A stretch of 64,000 bases of DNA from NCBI GenBank assembly GCA_026724425.1, contig JAIUCV010000399.1:496001-560000 (forward strand), in the 5' to 3' direction. The number at the start of each line of letters is the position of its first letter. The stretch's first letter is position 1. A program made the translations under genes and the position numbers. This document shows positions 47,140 through 58,800 of the stretch, piece by piece. The DNA comes from Erythrophleum ivorense. Taxonomy: Eukaryota; Streptophyta; Magnoliopsida; Fabales; Fabaceae. The notes under the pieces are model-generated. The model was not told the origin of the DNA. It did no database searches and saw only the letters and a program-made list of their open reading frames with translations.

Positions 47140-49929
47140 TGTGACAACCCTATCTTCTTATCATTGTAATTATAGTTAAATACAAGATTATTAATTAATG
47201 ATCAAGGTTTGAGGTCATTATATTTTACCACATTATGAAAATATGAGGAAATTTGAACCTTGATGTTAGGGTCATCACCATAACACCACAACAAAACAAA
47301 ATTTGTATAAAAGAAATCCTAGTACCATAAGAGGCTTATGATTCAACCATATATCAGTTTCAATACTCAATAACTTCCCACAAGTACTCCTATATCATCT
47401 CTTACCATGGACAAGTTTCACAAGCAAGTTGGACCTTCACCGCGGCCAACCTATGTGGAGCCGTGGCAAAAATGCTTCCTGGAACTACTGTTCTCAACTC
47501 CACAATTCGCGCCTCAGCGCAATATGTTCGCGCCGCAACGAGTTTTACTTCTATCCAACCCTGATTTAATTTTCTTGACTCGCGTCGCTGCAGGACATAA
47601 TACGCCACGGCGAGTTTTGGTTCTGTTACCCTCCTGGGCGATTTTTTTCACTTTGCGCCGCGACGGGATTGGTTATGCTGTGGTGCCTTTCGACTCTGTC
47701 TCTCCTTTGGCCGCGGCGAAGCCTTCTTAGCTGCGGCAGAACTCCCTTCTGTGACCATATTACCCAAATTTCGCCCTCTATACTTCAAATCTCATCTTAG
47801 AAACACTCTAGGTCCATCTACCCTTGTTTTATGTGGTCTTAATGGTGTTTATCTACCCTATTTACCCATCAATCCATCCATTACCATTGCAAAACTTAAT
47901 TACTACTTCCTACTTGCCCAACTAGCTCTTATTAGCAAATTCATGGATATATGACACCAAGAACACATACATTAGCAGCAATTAACATCCCATGCACATT
48001 CCATAGAGATTCCATTCAACAATAGCTTATGTCCTCATACAAGGCATCATATAACTACAATTCCCATATGATAATCCATATCGCAATTTCAACAAAACTA
48101 CATATATGATACTATAAGTTCATACATTAATATTCAACTATAATGAGACTTAAATCCTTAACGGTTACATTTCCATCAAACAAAATATAAACGCCTACAC
48201 TTGGCAACATGATTACATGATGATGCTATGTAAACAAATAACAAAATTGCATCTACCCTATTCTACTCAGACCAAGTGTAGCTCCCCACACCCGGCCTCA
48301 GCTCATGAATGTTCATCCACTTGGTTACCCTTATCCTTACCCGAGGAACTTTCACCTGAAATATTAATCCCATAACACGGGGTAAGATATAAATCTCAGT
48401 AACCAAAGCAATTCCATCATATATCCAATTTAATTAGCATATAAGCATGAATCAAAATCAACATCAGAATCATATATATCATATCAGCAAATGAAGTAAT
48501 TAGGCTATCATGATTACTATCCCATACTAGCAATCATATTATCACATGTTAAAGGCCATTAACATCGGGAGAGGCCCGTCCATGACACTTACTCCCTATT
48601 GAGCACAACCGGGGCTCAGTGCATCTAGGTTTGATCATAACCCAGTGCTCGATCGAAGCACATGCACGGGTGGCAGCTGCACCACAGCTCCACCATGGAC
48701 TCACAAGGTCCAATCACAATTCAACAGATAGCCAACCAATTCATTCAACATTTTAAATCATTCATATACAGCAACATATGAAATTAAATCAAATATATAC
48801 ATGGAATTGATATAACCCGGTTACCTCACTTGTAGACACTTGCAACAGTCACCAATGGTGCAGAAATCCTCCTATAACCATAGCATCATAGAATTACTAC
48901 TCTAATTCATCATTAACAGTTACAATCAATACCCAAAGAATTTAAGATGCTAATGACTACCTAAGAATCACTTACTCAGCCACTATAAGTCCCAAATTCA
49001 GATTAAATTGTCCTCCACCAGAATACTCAATATTCCACCTATAATCCTAAGCAAATTCGTACAAAATTAATACCCATTTTATAAATCAGCTATGGGGGTC
49101 TCAAATTAACAAATGAAGCATCATAATGGAGGGTTTAAACTCACCCAAGGTAAGCCATAACCTCAACCTACGAATTTTACCAAGAAAATTTCCAAATTCC
49201 CACATTTTATATTTTGGATAGAGTGAAAATGCTCTAAATGAAAAACTAATCGGACAAATTAAAGAGGAAGATGAGGGGATTAAGTTGTATAACTATTACT
49301 TTGGCTGAATCTTGCTCTAAATGTGAGAAAATGCAGAATTAGTGCCCCCAACCCTAGCCTCCTTTCCAAGCTCTGAATTTTCTCTTTGTGTTTTGTGTTT
49401 CAACAAGTGTGAGGGAGAGGCTAGTGTATTAGGGTTTTAGTTGGCTTTAAGTTGGGTCAAATATGGGTCATGGGTTGCTCCAAGATCCATCTCTTAATGG
49501 GCTTCAGGTTTTTGCTTGTTGGGCTAATTTTTAGAGTGTTGGGTTGCAGAATTTTGTTGGGCCAGCTCTTATACATTGGGTTGCTAAAGTTTAATTATGT
49601 TTGGGCCATGTTTGAAGAGCTCAAGAATGTGGGTCTGCACAAGGGTTATTAGGCCACTTAAAGGAGTCTATACAAGGTGGATTTTGGGCCTCTATCACAC
49701 TAAATTGGGTTGGGTCTGCACCTAACCCATTGGGCTTCCATTAGCCTCTTCTCATAATCTATTAATTTAAGCCTAGATAGAATTTCTATCCCAATTAAAT
49801 CTCAAAACCATTTTAATAATTTATCTCTCTAAAATCTCCATCCACTTAATTTATCCAATTATCCCATTTCAATTATTCCTAATTAGTCTAATCCATGATT
49901 AATACCTTAATTAATTATGGGGTGTTACA
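47140..49929 (-). mobile_element. Family A solo LTR in RNase H, TSD CTTGT
   Basis: The left end is TGTGACAACCCTATC and the right end TTATGGGGTGTTACA. CTTGT flanks it exactly (47135-47139, 49930-49934), and RNase H continues in register when it is removed (FEVYSDHK then SLKYLF). It is 2790 bp, and near-identical over long stretches to 3819-6437, including runs of 100 or more bases around 48830-49000. The CCGCGG array at 47420-47740 has mostly decayed. A perfect hairpin GTGCTCGATCGAAGCAC lies at 48645-48661. The frames at 47407-47954 are in the array and are not genes. Confidence 0.94.
48645..48661. repeat. Short hairpin in conserved block of family A LTR
   Basis: GTGCTCGATCGAAGCAC can pair its ends (GTGCT/AGCAC) around a loop containing CGATCG. 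The same hairpin, with at most a few changes, recurs at 5375-5391, 25297-25313, 54468-54484 and, on the other strand, near 56487-56506. It is downstream of the predicted TATA in sense, so it would be in the transcribed leader. Confidence 0.6.
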
Positions 49930-51074
49930 CTTGTGGTCACTATATACCTCAAATTGTGCACCATAGAGATAGTGCCTCCAAATCTTAAAAGTAAAAACTA
50001 TAGCTACTAGCTCTAGGTCATGGGTGGGGTAATTTTCCTCATGAGGTCTAAGATGCCTAGAAGCATAGTCTATCACCCTACCTTGTTACATTAAAACACA
50101 CCTTAATCCCTTCTTAGAAGCATTACTATAGACTGTGAATGTCTTTTTAGGGTCGGGTATCACTAACACAGGTGCAGTGGTAAGCCTATCCTTAAACTCT
50201 TGAAAGATATTCTCACACTGGCATCCTACACAAATGGTTAGTCCTTCCTAGTCAATTTAGTCAAAGGCATGACTAACTGAGAAAATTCCTTAGTGAATCT
50301 TCTATAGTAGCCAACTAGACCTAAGAAGCTATGGATTTCGATCACTGTTTTGGATCTCTCCCAATTCATTACCACTTCTACCTTACTAGGATCTACCGCT
50401 ATCCCTTGTTCCAATATTACATAGGCTAAGAATTTAACTTCCCACAACCAAAACTCGCACTTGCTCAACTTAGTATACAACTAATGTTCTCTCAATATTT
50501 AAAGAACTATCCTAAGATGCTTTTCATACTCTTCACTACTTTTAGAGTAGATAAGGATGTCATCAATGAACACTACCACAAACAGGTCAAGATAGGGCCT
50601 AAAAATCCTACTCATGTAATCCATGAAAATAGCAGGGGCATTGGTTAACCTAAAAGGCATAACTAGAAACTCATAATGGTTGTATCGAGTCCTAAAGGCA
50701 ATTTTTTGTACATCCCCAGGCCTAACTCTAAGTTAGTGATATCTTGATCTAAGGTCAATCTTTGAAAAGACTGACGCTCCAGCCAATTGGTCAAGTAAGT
50801 CATCAATTCTAGGCAAAGGGTATTTAGTCTTGATGGTTGCTTGGTACAATTGCCTATAGTCAATACAAAGCCTAAGGCTACCATCTTTCTTTTTGACAAA
50901 CAACACTGGTGCTCCCCATAGAGACACACATGGCCTAATAAACCCTTTCTTGAGTAATTCCTCTAATTGACTCTTCAATTCAACCAACTCAGCAGGCGTC
51001 ATTCTATACGGGGCCTTAGAAATCGGACCTATACCAGGTACCAAATCAATGGAAAATTCTAGCTCTCTCTCCAA
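49930..51074 (-). pseudogene. pol: Chromovirus reverse transcriptase and RNase H start
   Basis: 50733-51074 encodes the RT start: ELEFSIDLVPGIGPISKAPY, MTPAELVELKSQLEELL, PVLFVKKKDGSLRLCIDYR, KYPLPRIDDLLDQL and FSKIDLRSRYH. 50540-50620 encodes the catalytic FIDDIL motif in a broken frame. 50238-50480 encodes the end of RT (SKCEFWLWEVKFLAYVI, DPSKVEVVMNW, SFLGLVGYYRRFTKEFS). 49930-50237 encodes the RNase H start; its first catalytic position reads YSNAS where the family has an aspartate, and a stop follows. Cut at 49930 by the solo LTR. The frame at 50663-50929 is a shadow. Confidence 0.93.
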
Positions 51075-51305
51075 AGGTAGTCCACTAAACTCTTTAGGGA
51101 AACCTCAGAGAACTTTCTAATCATAGGTATATCCTCCAACCCATCATCAACCTCAACATGTAATGAAAAGAATACTAGAAACCTCGGTAACCATGCCTAA
51201 GGTACCTCCTGACTTGGGTAGCAGACATACAAGTAAGCTCAGTCACAGGACAAGTTTCAGGTATATTTGTAGGGAAGGAAACAGTCTTACAGTTACAATC
51301 AAGTA

Positions 51306-51560
51306 TCACATTATTAGCTGACAACCAATACCAATGATTACATCAAAGTCACAAAAAGGGATACAAATCAAGTTAAGGGTAGTATAATAGCTATCTAATT
51401 GTACAACGCAATTCAAGCACACATATGATGTAATCATCGAATATCTAGTAGGGGTGGACATAGATAGTTCAAATGGCAATAAGCTAATTTTAAGACCCAG
51501 ACGCTTAACACAATCATATGAGATGAATGAGTGGGTCACACCTGAGTCAAACAATGCATC
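51306..51560 (-). pseudogene. pol: Chromovirus protease
   Basis: The aspartic protease between gag and RT. The frame 51306-51554 starts FDSGVTHSFIS, containing the active-site DSG, followed by the usual KRLGLKI, VQLDSYYTTLNLICIPFCDFDVIIGIG. The sequence between 51075 and 51305 is the linker to RT, with stops. The domain looks nearly complete, but the start shown by the frame is internal to the polyprotein. Confidence 0.9.
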
Positions 51561-51595
51561 TACAACATGAATATGGACAAGTAAGGTACCTAGGA

Positions 51596-52778
51596 TTAGA
51601 CTAGGGGATCTACTAGCCTCTTGCTATGTAAGTGCAAACACCCTTCCTTGTGTAGGTGGTTTAATAGATGAGGCCGACTCTCGTGACACTGTGCAAGTTT
51701 GTGCATAGTGTCCTGGCTTCCCATAATTATAGCACACCGGGCATGGTCCATCACCATGGCTCTTCCCATATTTGACACAAGTTGATGGGACACTAGCTAC
51801 ACTCTTTGGGGGTCCCATACTCCTTCTTTGGGGAATATTTCTTGGGGATGGACTCCTACCCTAAGAGCCATTCCCATTATTGGCTCCTTTCTTACTTTTG
51901 CCCCTAAAGGGCTCCATGCCCCGATCACGCTTACCTCCCATGGTCTTCTTTCTCTTGGCCTCACTGTCCATCATGGCCCTTTCCATTACTCTACACTTCT
52001 CCACCGATTCATCAAAATTATAGATTTGTAGGGATACAATTTTATCCTTCAACTCTGGTTTCAAGCCTCTTTCAAAATTTCCAACCTTCCATGGCTCATC
52101 ATCAAATCGTTTCATGTAAGAGGAGAAGCGAGACAATTGAATGAACTTAGTTACATACTAATCCACATTCATGTCCCCTTGTTCAAGGAAGTTAAACTAG
52201 ACTTCCTTGTCAGCCCTCATTGGAGGTGGAAAATACTTGCTCTCAAAAGTAGTTTGGAAGCTTTCTAAAGTCAAGGGTATCCCCCTTGCAATCAACAATC
52301 TGGAGGCATTCCTCCACCAATGCTCAATCTTACCCTTCAACTTGTATATGGCTAACTTTGCCTTTTACTTTGTGGTGCAGGTCATAATCTTAAAGATCTT
52401 CTCTAGTTACATCAGCCACCTCTAAGCTTTCTCAATGTCCAACTCCCCTAAAAACGATGGAGGATCAGCCTTTCTAAACTTAGCCAACACAACAGATAGG
52501 TCACCATCCTCCCTTTGGTGTCCCACACCAAGGTTCTAACTAGTACTAACATGGTTCTCCACTGGTACCTCTTGATTTTACCTATTCATGGTTTCATGTA
52601 GTTGTTGTAGCACTTGCACAGTTGCTGCATGAGCCTCAGCTCACTCTTGAAGTCGGTTAGTCATTGTCCTAAATGTAGCTTTATGGGCCTCAGCTTGTTC
52701 TTTCATTCAGTTGGCCATTGCAGCCATGGCCTCTTGCATCTTTCTTAACATCTCAATTGTTTCTCTAGATGTAGCCAT
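51596..52778 (-). pseudogene. gag: Chromovirus gag
   Basis: Capsid/nucleocapsid region. A plausible start is the ATG at 52778, which opens ATSRETIEMLRKMQEAMAAM followed by stops and repeated AEAHAA-like segments. 51861-52136 contains the conserved gag pattern (RFDDEPWKVGNFERGLKPEL, DKIVSLQI, a basic stretch KRKKTMGGKRDRG). 51624-51818 contains the zinc knuckle CYNYGKPGHYAQTC, in which the second cysteine of the usual C-x2-C is a tyrosine. Stops at several points break the frame. It lies between the primer-binding site and the protease, as expected. Confidence 0.88.
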
Positions 52779-52984
52779 CTTGCTCTGCAATGCTACAAGC
52801 ACAACCATAAGCATCCCCCGTTAAGCTATAGCCCAAGGTAAACAAAACACAACTCTACCCATAGTAGGTATATATAAGTATAAGAGTTATCACCAGGTCA
52901 CAATGTTCCTATTTCTATCATGTATGCATCATGATTGCCAAGTTTTCTAACTACAAAGTTGTAAATTAAACACAATTGCGTAAT

Positions 52985-53001
52985 CCATTGCTCTGATACT
53001 A
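52985..53001 (-). promoter_or_regulatory. Primer-binding site (initiator tRNA-Met type)
   Basis: On the minus strand TAGTATCAGAGCAATGG begins two bases after the LTR end. It matches the usual TGGTATCAGAGC, complementary to the 3' end of initiator tRNA-Met, except for one G-to-A change. This site is standard for chromoviruses and fixes the right-hand LTR as the 5' LTR. Confidence 0.9.
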
Positions 53002-53003
53002 AA

Positions 53004-54924
53004 TGTAATGACCCTAACTTCTAATCAAAGTAATTAAGCTTAAACATGTGGTTAATAATCATAAATCAAGGTCTAACATTGTTTAAATTAATCAATTTAG
53101 GAAAAAGTGCAGAAATTTGAACCTTAATGTTATTAGAGCCATTAATCAAATATTTACAAACATTCATGTACATAAGAGAAACAAATCCCCAATTAAAAGT
53201 CTTTCAATCTATTACCCATTAATTTTCAACTCTCAAGAATCTCCAACCAGTATTTCCAAGTCATCCTTTGATATTGCTATAGGAAAAACTAAGGTTTCTA
53301 AGTTATTATGAGGAATTGAGTGCTTTCGCTGTGGCTAAATACCCTTCGCACTGTGGCCAATTGCTATCTAGATCACCTGAGACATTTTCACAAAATTCAC
53401 TACAACCAACTACCCATTTCATCGCAGCGAATTACTCTCTAGATGACTTCTACTTTAGCTTCTCACATTTCGTTGCTGCTAACTTCACTTTTTGCCGCGG
53501 CTAATTCCTCTCTGTTTCCTTCCCTGGGTAACTTCGTACTTTTAGCCGTGGCCAATTCTCTTCTATTCCTATAACTCTCAAATTTCATATCATACACTCT
53601 AAATCTCCCTCTAATGGCACTCTAAGACCATCCTCCCTTAATTTGTGAGACTCTAATGGTATTTATTTACTTGATTCACCTAACTAATCTATCATTACCT
53701 GTACAAGAGTTAAGTGTTTATTCCAACTCATTCATCTATCCTATAATCACAATTTCATGAATTAATGTCAGCAAAGATTTATAAACTACCAACAATTGTC
53801 ATTCAAATACACATACCATTAAAGGTTCCATGCATCACTAGCTTAAGTCAACATCCAATATATCATGTGATTAAATTTTCAAAAAGTAAACCATATCATA
53901 GGATCCATAAAGTTCTATGTCAGATGTTATAAACTCACATATCAAATATCCATTTAATATGAGGCCTAACTCCTTAATAGATACACTCTATGTTGTCAAA
54001 ATACAAACTTCTACACTTGGCAACATGATTAGATGATGATACTATATAAAAGAATAACAAAATTTGCATCTACTCTACTCAAATTAGCCTAAGTGTAGCC
54101 TTCCCCGCACATGGTTGGAGCTCATGGATTTTCATCCATTTGCTTCCCTTTATCCTTACCCGAAAGGCCTTCACCTAAGATAGTTAGCCCATGAAATAGG
54201 GTGTAATGCAAATCTCAGCAACCGAGATAATTTCCATTCATATAATCCAATTTAATTAACGTATATGCATGAATCAAAATGAGCACCAGAATTATATCAG
54301 TCATATCAGTAAATGAAATAATTAAGCTACTGTGATTACCATCCCATACTAGCAATCACATTTCCACATGTTAAAGGCCAATAACACAGGGAGAGGTCCG
54401 TCCACGACATCCATTCCCTAATGAGCACAACCAGGGCTCAGTGCATCTGGGCTCTAATCATAATCCAGTGCTCGATCGAAGCACATGCATGGGTGGTAGC
54501 TGCACCACAGCTCTATTATGGACTCACAAGGTCTAAACACAATACAATAGATACCAAACTAATTCATTTAGTATTTTCAAATCATTCACGTGCAGTAAAT
54601 ATAAAATTAAAGTAGATATATGCATAAAATTAATATAATCCTTGGTTACCTCACTGATAGCCAATTTGGGAAGCTAACAGTAGTACCAAAATCCTCCTTA
54701 ATCATAACGTCAAAAAATTACCACTCTAAGCCAGTCCATTACCATCCCCATTCATCAATTATGGCAACAACCCAATAATTAAAGAATTAATCCATCAATA
54801 CTTGCCTAAGGGACACTTACCCAGCCACCAAGAGATTCAATTTCAGATTTTGCCTTCCCTAAACTAGAAACTTCAAAATATCACCCTACATTATAGATAT
54901 TTTTGCATAAAAATAGAGCCCATA
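53004..54924 (-). repeat. 5' LTR of the family A chromovirus, inner part
   Basis: Starts TGTAATGACCCTAACTTC, next to the primer-binding site. Matches 39465-41380 of the 3' LTR, with the CCGCGG array at 53325-53555 and the conserved block at 54370-54540. Split at 54924 by a solo LTR; the rest is at 57922-58795. Confidence 0.93.
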
Positions 54925-55657
54925 TGTAACACCCCAAAAATTAATTAAGGTGTTAATAATGTATTTGACTAACTAAGAATAATTATTATAGAATAATTGG
55001 GTAAGCAATATAAACGAGAATTTATAGAGAGATAATATAGGTTTAAGATTTCATTTAGGTTAAAGCTTAATTTGGGCCCAAAATCAATTTAAATAAGCCA
55101 TGGGTAAGGATTTATGGAGGCCTAATGATTTTAGGTGCAAGCCTAACTCCTTATCATGAGATTTGGGCCAAGAGAGATCACCTAGTAATAGCCCAATTTG
55201 ATTTAGTGGAATAGAGGCCCAAGACCCAATTTACATGAGCCCTTATAGTAAGCCCAACACACATTATGCAGACCCAAGTTAGATTGACTCTTGGAACTTG
55301 GCCTAACCCATCAAATTTCTGCAGCCCAACTTATGAAATAAGGCCCAACAAGAATGAAAATCTGAACCCACAAGGAATTGGGCCATTGGGTCAGCACATC
55401 CCACTTATAGAATTAAGTTTTTTGCAGCCCATTTCATCTAGTACCAGCCCACATGAAATAATAAGCCCAATTAGACCTTGGGCTGATGGGTCAACCCATT
55501 TTTCATTAAAAACCTTAAGGGTTCAGCAGCCTCCCTCTCCATTGAGTAGAAAACACAAGAGGCAAGGGAGAAAATTAGGAGGTTTAAGGGAGGCTAGGGT
55601 TCTACCAACATGGGAGCTCTATTTTTGACTCTTAGAGGATGATTTAGCCAATGTGAG

Positions 55658-55668
55658 TTATATATAAC
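55658..55668 (+). promoter_or_regulatory. TATA-like element of family A LTR
   Basis: TTATATATAAC followed by TTGACCCTCTCATCC, a pyrimidine-rich start region. The same arrangement is seen at 7010 (GTTATATAACTTGACC) and, reversed and decayed, in the minus-strand copies near 5900 and 49285. About 730 bases from the LTR start. Palindromic, so direction comes from the LTR. Confidence 0.6.
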
Positions 55669-56447
55669 TTGACCCTCTCATCCTCCTCTTCATTTTGGTC
55701 CAATTAATTTCTGGGTTTGAGCATTTTCATCTCCTTCTCAAATTTGAAATTTGGTGTTGGCTGATTCCTTGCAAGATTTTCGGACTTGGAGGTTAGAGGG
55801 AGGATTAGGTAAGCTTTTCCCTTTTATTTTGTGTATCACTTTGCTGGAAAATGCGCCTAAGGATGTATTATCATAATGGGTTCTGTTATTGTGTGAAATT
55901 ACAAGGAGATAATGGTGAAAAACCCAATTTTCTGGGCTTGATGATTGAAATGCGAATTTTGGTGAGTCTATGGTGGATTTTCAGAGATAAGGCTATGGCT
56001 GTTGTTAAGTGAGTATTTCCTTCCCATTTTGATGCATTTTCTGTTAGTTTGAGACCCCTATAGTTGACCTATGATATGGGCTTTAGTTTCATGTGAAATT
56101 ACCCAGAAATTGGAGTGAACTATGGCAATTTTTGGTGTGGGAAAGTTGGAATCCGAAATTAAATCCCTTGGTAATTAGGTGAGTAACCTCTAGTCTATCC
56201 TTAGTAGTTCAACTCTTTGAATATTTGATTGTGATTAGAAATGATGATAATTACGCTTGTTATAGGCTTGGTGTGCATTTGGATTATTATGGTAGCTAGA
56301 GGAAGAGTAATTGGCTTCATTGAGGTAACTGGGGTTATTTTCCAATTCCATGTATATGTTCATGTTGATCTGATATTGTTTGCAGATATATGATTTTGAA
56401 ATGTTAAATGATTGGTTGACTACTTAAATTGTTATTGTGATTGGACC

Positions 56448-56610
56448 TTGTGAGTCCATGGTGGAGCTGTGGTGCGGCTGCCACCCGTGCATGTGCTTTG
56501 TCGAGCACTGGGTTGTGATCAGATCCCAGATACATTGAGCCCTGGTTGTGCTCATTATGGAGTAGGTGCCGTGGACGGACCTCTCCCAGTGTTATTGGCC
56601 ATTAACATGT
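56448..56610 (+). other. Conserved leader block of family A LTRs
   Basis: A block of about 160 bases, running from TGGACCTTGTGAGTCCATGG to GGCCATTAACATGT, that is recognisable in every family A LTR of the window (7590-7770, 25190-25380, 40820-41000, 48550-48720 and 54370-54540; partly deleted in 3819-6437). It is GC-richer than its surroundings and includes the hairpin GTGCTTTGTCGAGCAC. It lies downstream of the TATA box, so it would be part of the RNA leader. Function unknown. Confidence 0.6.
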
Positions 56611-57289
56611 TGTGTATGATTGCTGGCATGGGACAGTAGTCATTGGTAGTTCAACTAGTTCATTTGCGAATTGAATTGATGACATGAAATTGCATTGAAT
56701 TGATTGACTTGTACATATATATGGAATCTTCCCTTTTGTTACTGAGATTGTATATCTCACCCTGTTGTGGGCTAATATTTTTAGGGACCGGACCTCTTAG
56801 TGGCAAGGAGAAAATTAATGGAAGATCATTAAATGGTTTGGTAGCACATAGGTTTGGGAGCTTTAACAAAATGTATTGTAACTAAATTATTAGTTTTGTA
56901 TCATTGCTGCATTGCATCATGAGTTGCCAAGTATAGGATTGTATATGTAATTTGATTATTATGGAATTGAACATTATGATTGTAATTGGCTAATAATGGA
57001 TAAGTGATTTGATTTTATATGAACATTAAGCATTGACCCCATGCACCTTGTGACCATAATACATTTGCTGTCATTAATCTATGAACTCACTAGTTTATGG
57101 TAGCTAGAGGACTAAAGATCCATATTTGAATTTTGAATGGGTAATGATAGATATGTTAGGTAAATTAGGTAAAAGGAAGACACTAAATCTTCATAAACTA
57201 AGTTAGAGTAGCCTATAGTGTTGCTAGAGGGGGAATTGGAGAGCATGAGATGAAATTTTAGGAGTTGTAGGAGCAGAAGGGAATTAGCC

Positions 57290-57605
57290 ATGGCCAACAT
57301 TTAATTGCCCTAGGCCAAATGGTAACAGAGAAGAATTGACCGCGGCCAACATTTAATTGGCCTCGGCCAAATGTGGCGAACCTACCAGGGAAGAAAACAT
57401 AGAGCAATTGGCTGCGACGAATAGTGACGTTGGTTGCGGCTAACTCTGAGAGGCAGATTTAGGGGTGTTCCAGAGGGTATTTGGCCGCGGCTAAAGGGGT
57501 ATTTGACCGCGGTGAAATGTGAAAAATTTGTGAAGCCGTAAGGAGTTGAACCGAGAGTAATTGGCCACGGCGCAAGGGAATTTAGCCGCGGCGAAAGTGC
57601 TCTAT
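57290..57605 (+). repeat. CCGCGG motif array (sense copy)
   Basis: Perfect CCGCGG at 57340, 57485, 57507 and 57586, mixed with GGCCTCGGCC, TGGCTGCGACG, TGGTTGCGGC, GGCCACGGCG and CCTAGGCC variants. Most units have the form TTGGCCGCGGC(T/C/G)AA, with spacers of 15-60 bases. It is at the same place, near the sense end, as the arrays in other family A LTRs. Confidence 0.8.
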
Positions 57606-57921
57606 TTCTCATATTCACCTAGAAACCTTAGTTTCTCTTAAGGTAATGCTAAGGAATGATCTAGAAACATTTGTAGGAGGATTTTATGAGTTGGAATTGA
57701 TGGATGGGAGAATCAAAGGCTCCTCATTAATAATTAAATTCACTCACGCATTCGAATAATTGTGGTTGTCTAGCTAATGACCCTAGCAACATTAAGGTTT
57801 CAAGTTTTCTCACCTTTTCTCGATGTAATTAATTTTAATGACTTCAAACCTTGATATATGATTGTTAATCACGTATTTAACCTTAATTATAATTATTAGA
57901 AGTTAGGGTCGTTACACCATA

Positions 57922-58795
57922 TCATAAGTCAACTAATGGGGACTCTAACTAGTAGAGAAAATATCAAAATGAGGAGTTTATACTTACCTAACAATACCCA
58001 TAGCCTTAACCTACGAAATTTTAGCATGAAGACACCAAATAACAAGTTTTAGATTTTGGGTATGGCGAAGGTGCTCCAAATGAGAAGCCAATCGTGTCAA
58101 ATTGAAGAGAAAGAGTAAAGGATTAAGTTATATAATACTCACCTTGGCTGATTTTGACTCTAAAAGTGAGAAATGGTGAAAATGTGTCAAGAACCCTAGC
58201 CCCTCTCCAAGACCTCCGAATTTTGCTTTGCCTCTTGTGTTTTTCCTGCAAAATGGGAGGAGGCTGAGTGTATTTAAGGTTTAGTTGGATTTAAGTTAGG
58301 TCCTAAATGGGTTATGGGTTAACCCAAAGGCCCAAATCCACATGGGTTCAAATTTTATACTTGTTGGGCTAGATTTCATGAGCTGGGCTACGGAAATTTG
58401 ATTGGGTTAGGCTAAGTTCCAAGAGTCAATCCAATTTGGGTTTGCATAATGTGTATTGGGCCAACTATAAGGGCTCATGTAAATTGGGTCTCAGGCCTCT
58501 ATCTTATTAAATCAAATTGGGTCATTGGTAATTGATTTCTCTTGGCTTAAGTCTCATAATAAGGAGTTGGGTCTACACCTAAAATTATTAGACCTCTATT
58601 AATCCTTAACCATGGCCTACTTAATTTAATTTGGGCTTAGATAAAATTTCTAACCTAATAAAATCTCAAACCCATATTAATAGTTTATTTCCCTATAAAT
58701 TTCCCTTCCTATAGCCTGCCCAATTACCCTATAATAATTATTCTTAATTAACCCAAATCCATGATAAACACCTTAATTAATTTTAGGGTGTTACA
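57922..58795 (-). repeat. 5' LTR of the family A chromovirus, outer part
   Basis: Continues the interrupted 5' LTR and ends TTAATTTTAGGGTGTTACA at 58795. Matches 41390-42234 of the 3' LTR in order, including the GGGCTAGATTTCATGAG and GGAGTTGGGTCTACA segments. Followed by TAATC, the partner of the TSD. Confidence 0.93.
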
Positions 58796-58800
58796 TAATC

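Larger units (their letters stand above)
54925..57916 (+). mobile_element. Family A solo LTR in the 5' LTR, TSD CCATA
   Basis: The left end is TGTAACACCCCAAAAATTAA and the right end TTAGGGTCGTTACA. CCATA flanks it exactly (54920-54924, 57917-57921). It is 2992 bp, in the opposite orientation to its host, and the best-preserved plus-strand copy of family A. In sense order: an LTR start rich in GGCCCAA words, a TATA-like TTATATATAAC at 55658-55668, a splice-donor-like AGGTAAGC at 55807-55814, the conserved leader block at 56448-56610, and a CCGCGG array at 57290-57605. No internal region. The 120-codon frame at 55266-55628 is upstream of the TATA box and has no recognisable domain. Confidence 0.94.
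39465..58795 (-). mobile_element. Two-LTR chromovirus (Tekay/Del-like), family A
   Basis: The only element here with both LTRs and an internal region in order. Read on the minus strand it has: 5' LTR (58795-53004, split), an iMet-type primer-binding site, gag, protease, RT, RNase H, integrase with GPY/F module and chromodomain, a polypurine tract and the 3' LTR (42234-39465). Flanks are AAATC at 39460-39464 and TAATC at 58796-58800, a TSD with one mismatch. The LTRs differ at roughly one base in 12-15 over the first few hundred bases by eye, so it is not young. It is split by three solo LTRs, and all frames are broken. It was inserted in the family E LTR. Confidence 0.92.

Noticed and set aside
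55266..55628. 120-codon frame in family A LTR
   Set aside because: It lies in U3 upstream of the TATA-like element and has no domain. The corresponding region of other A LTRs is not open.
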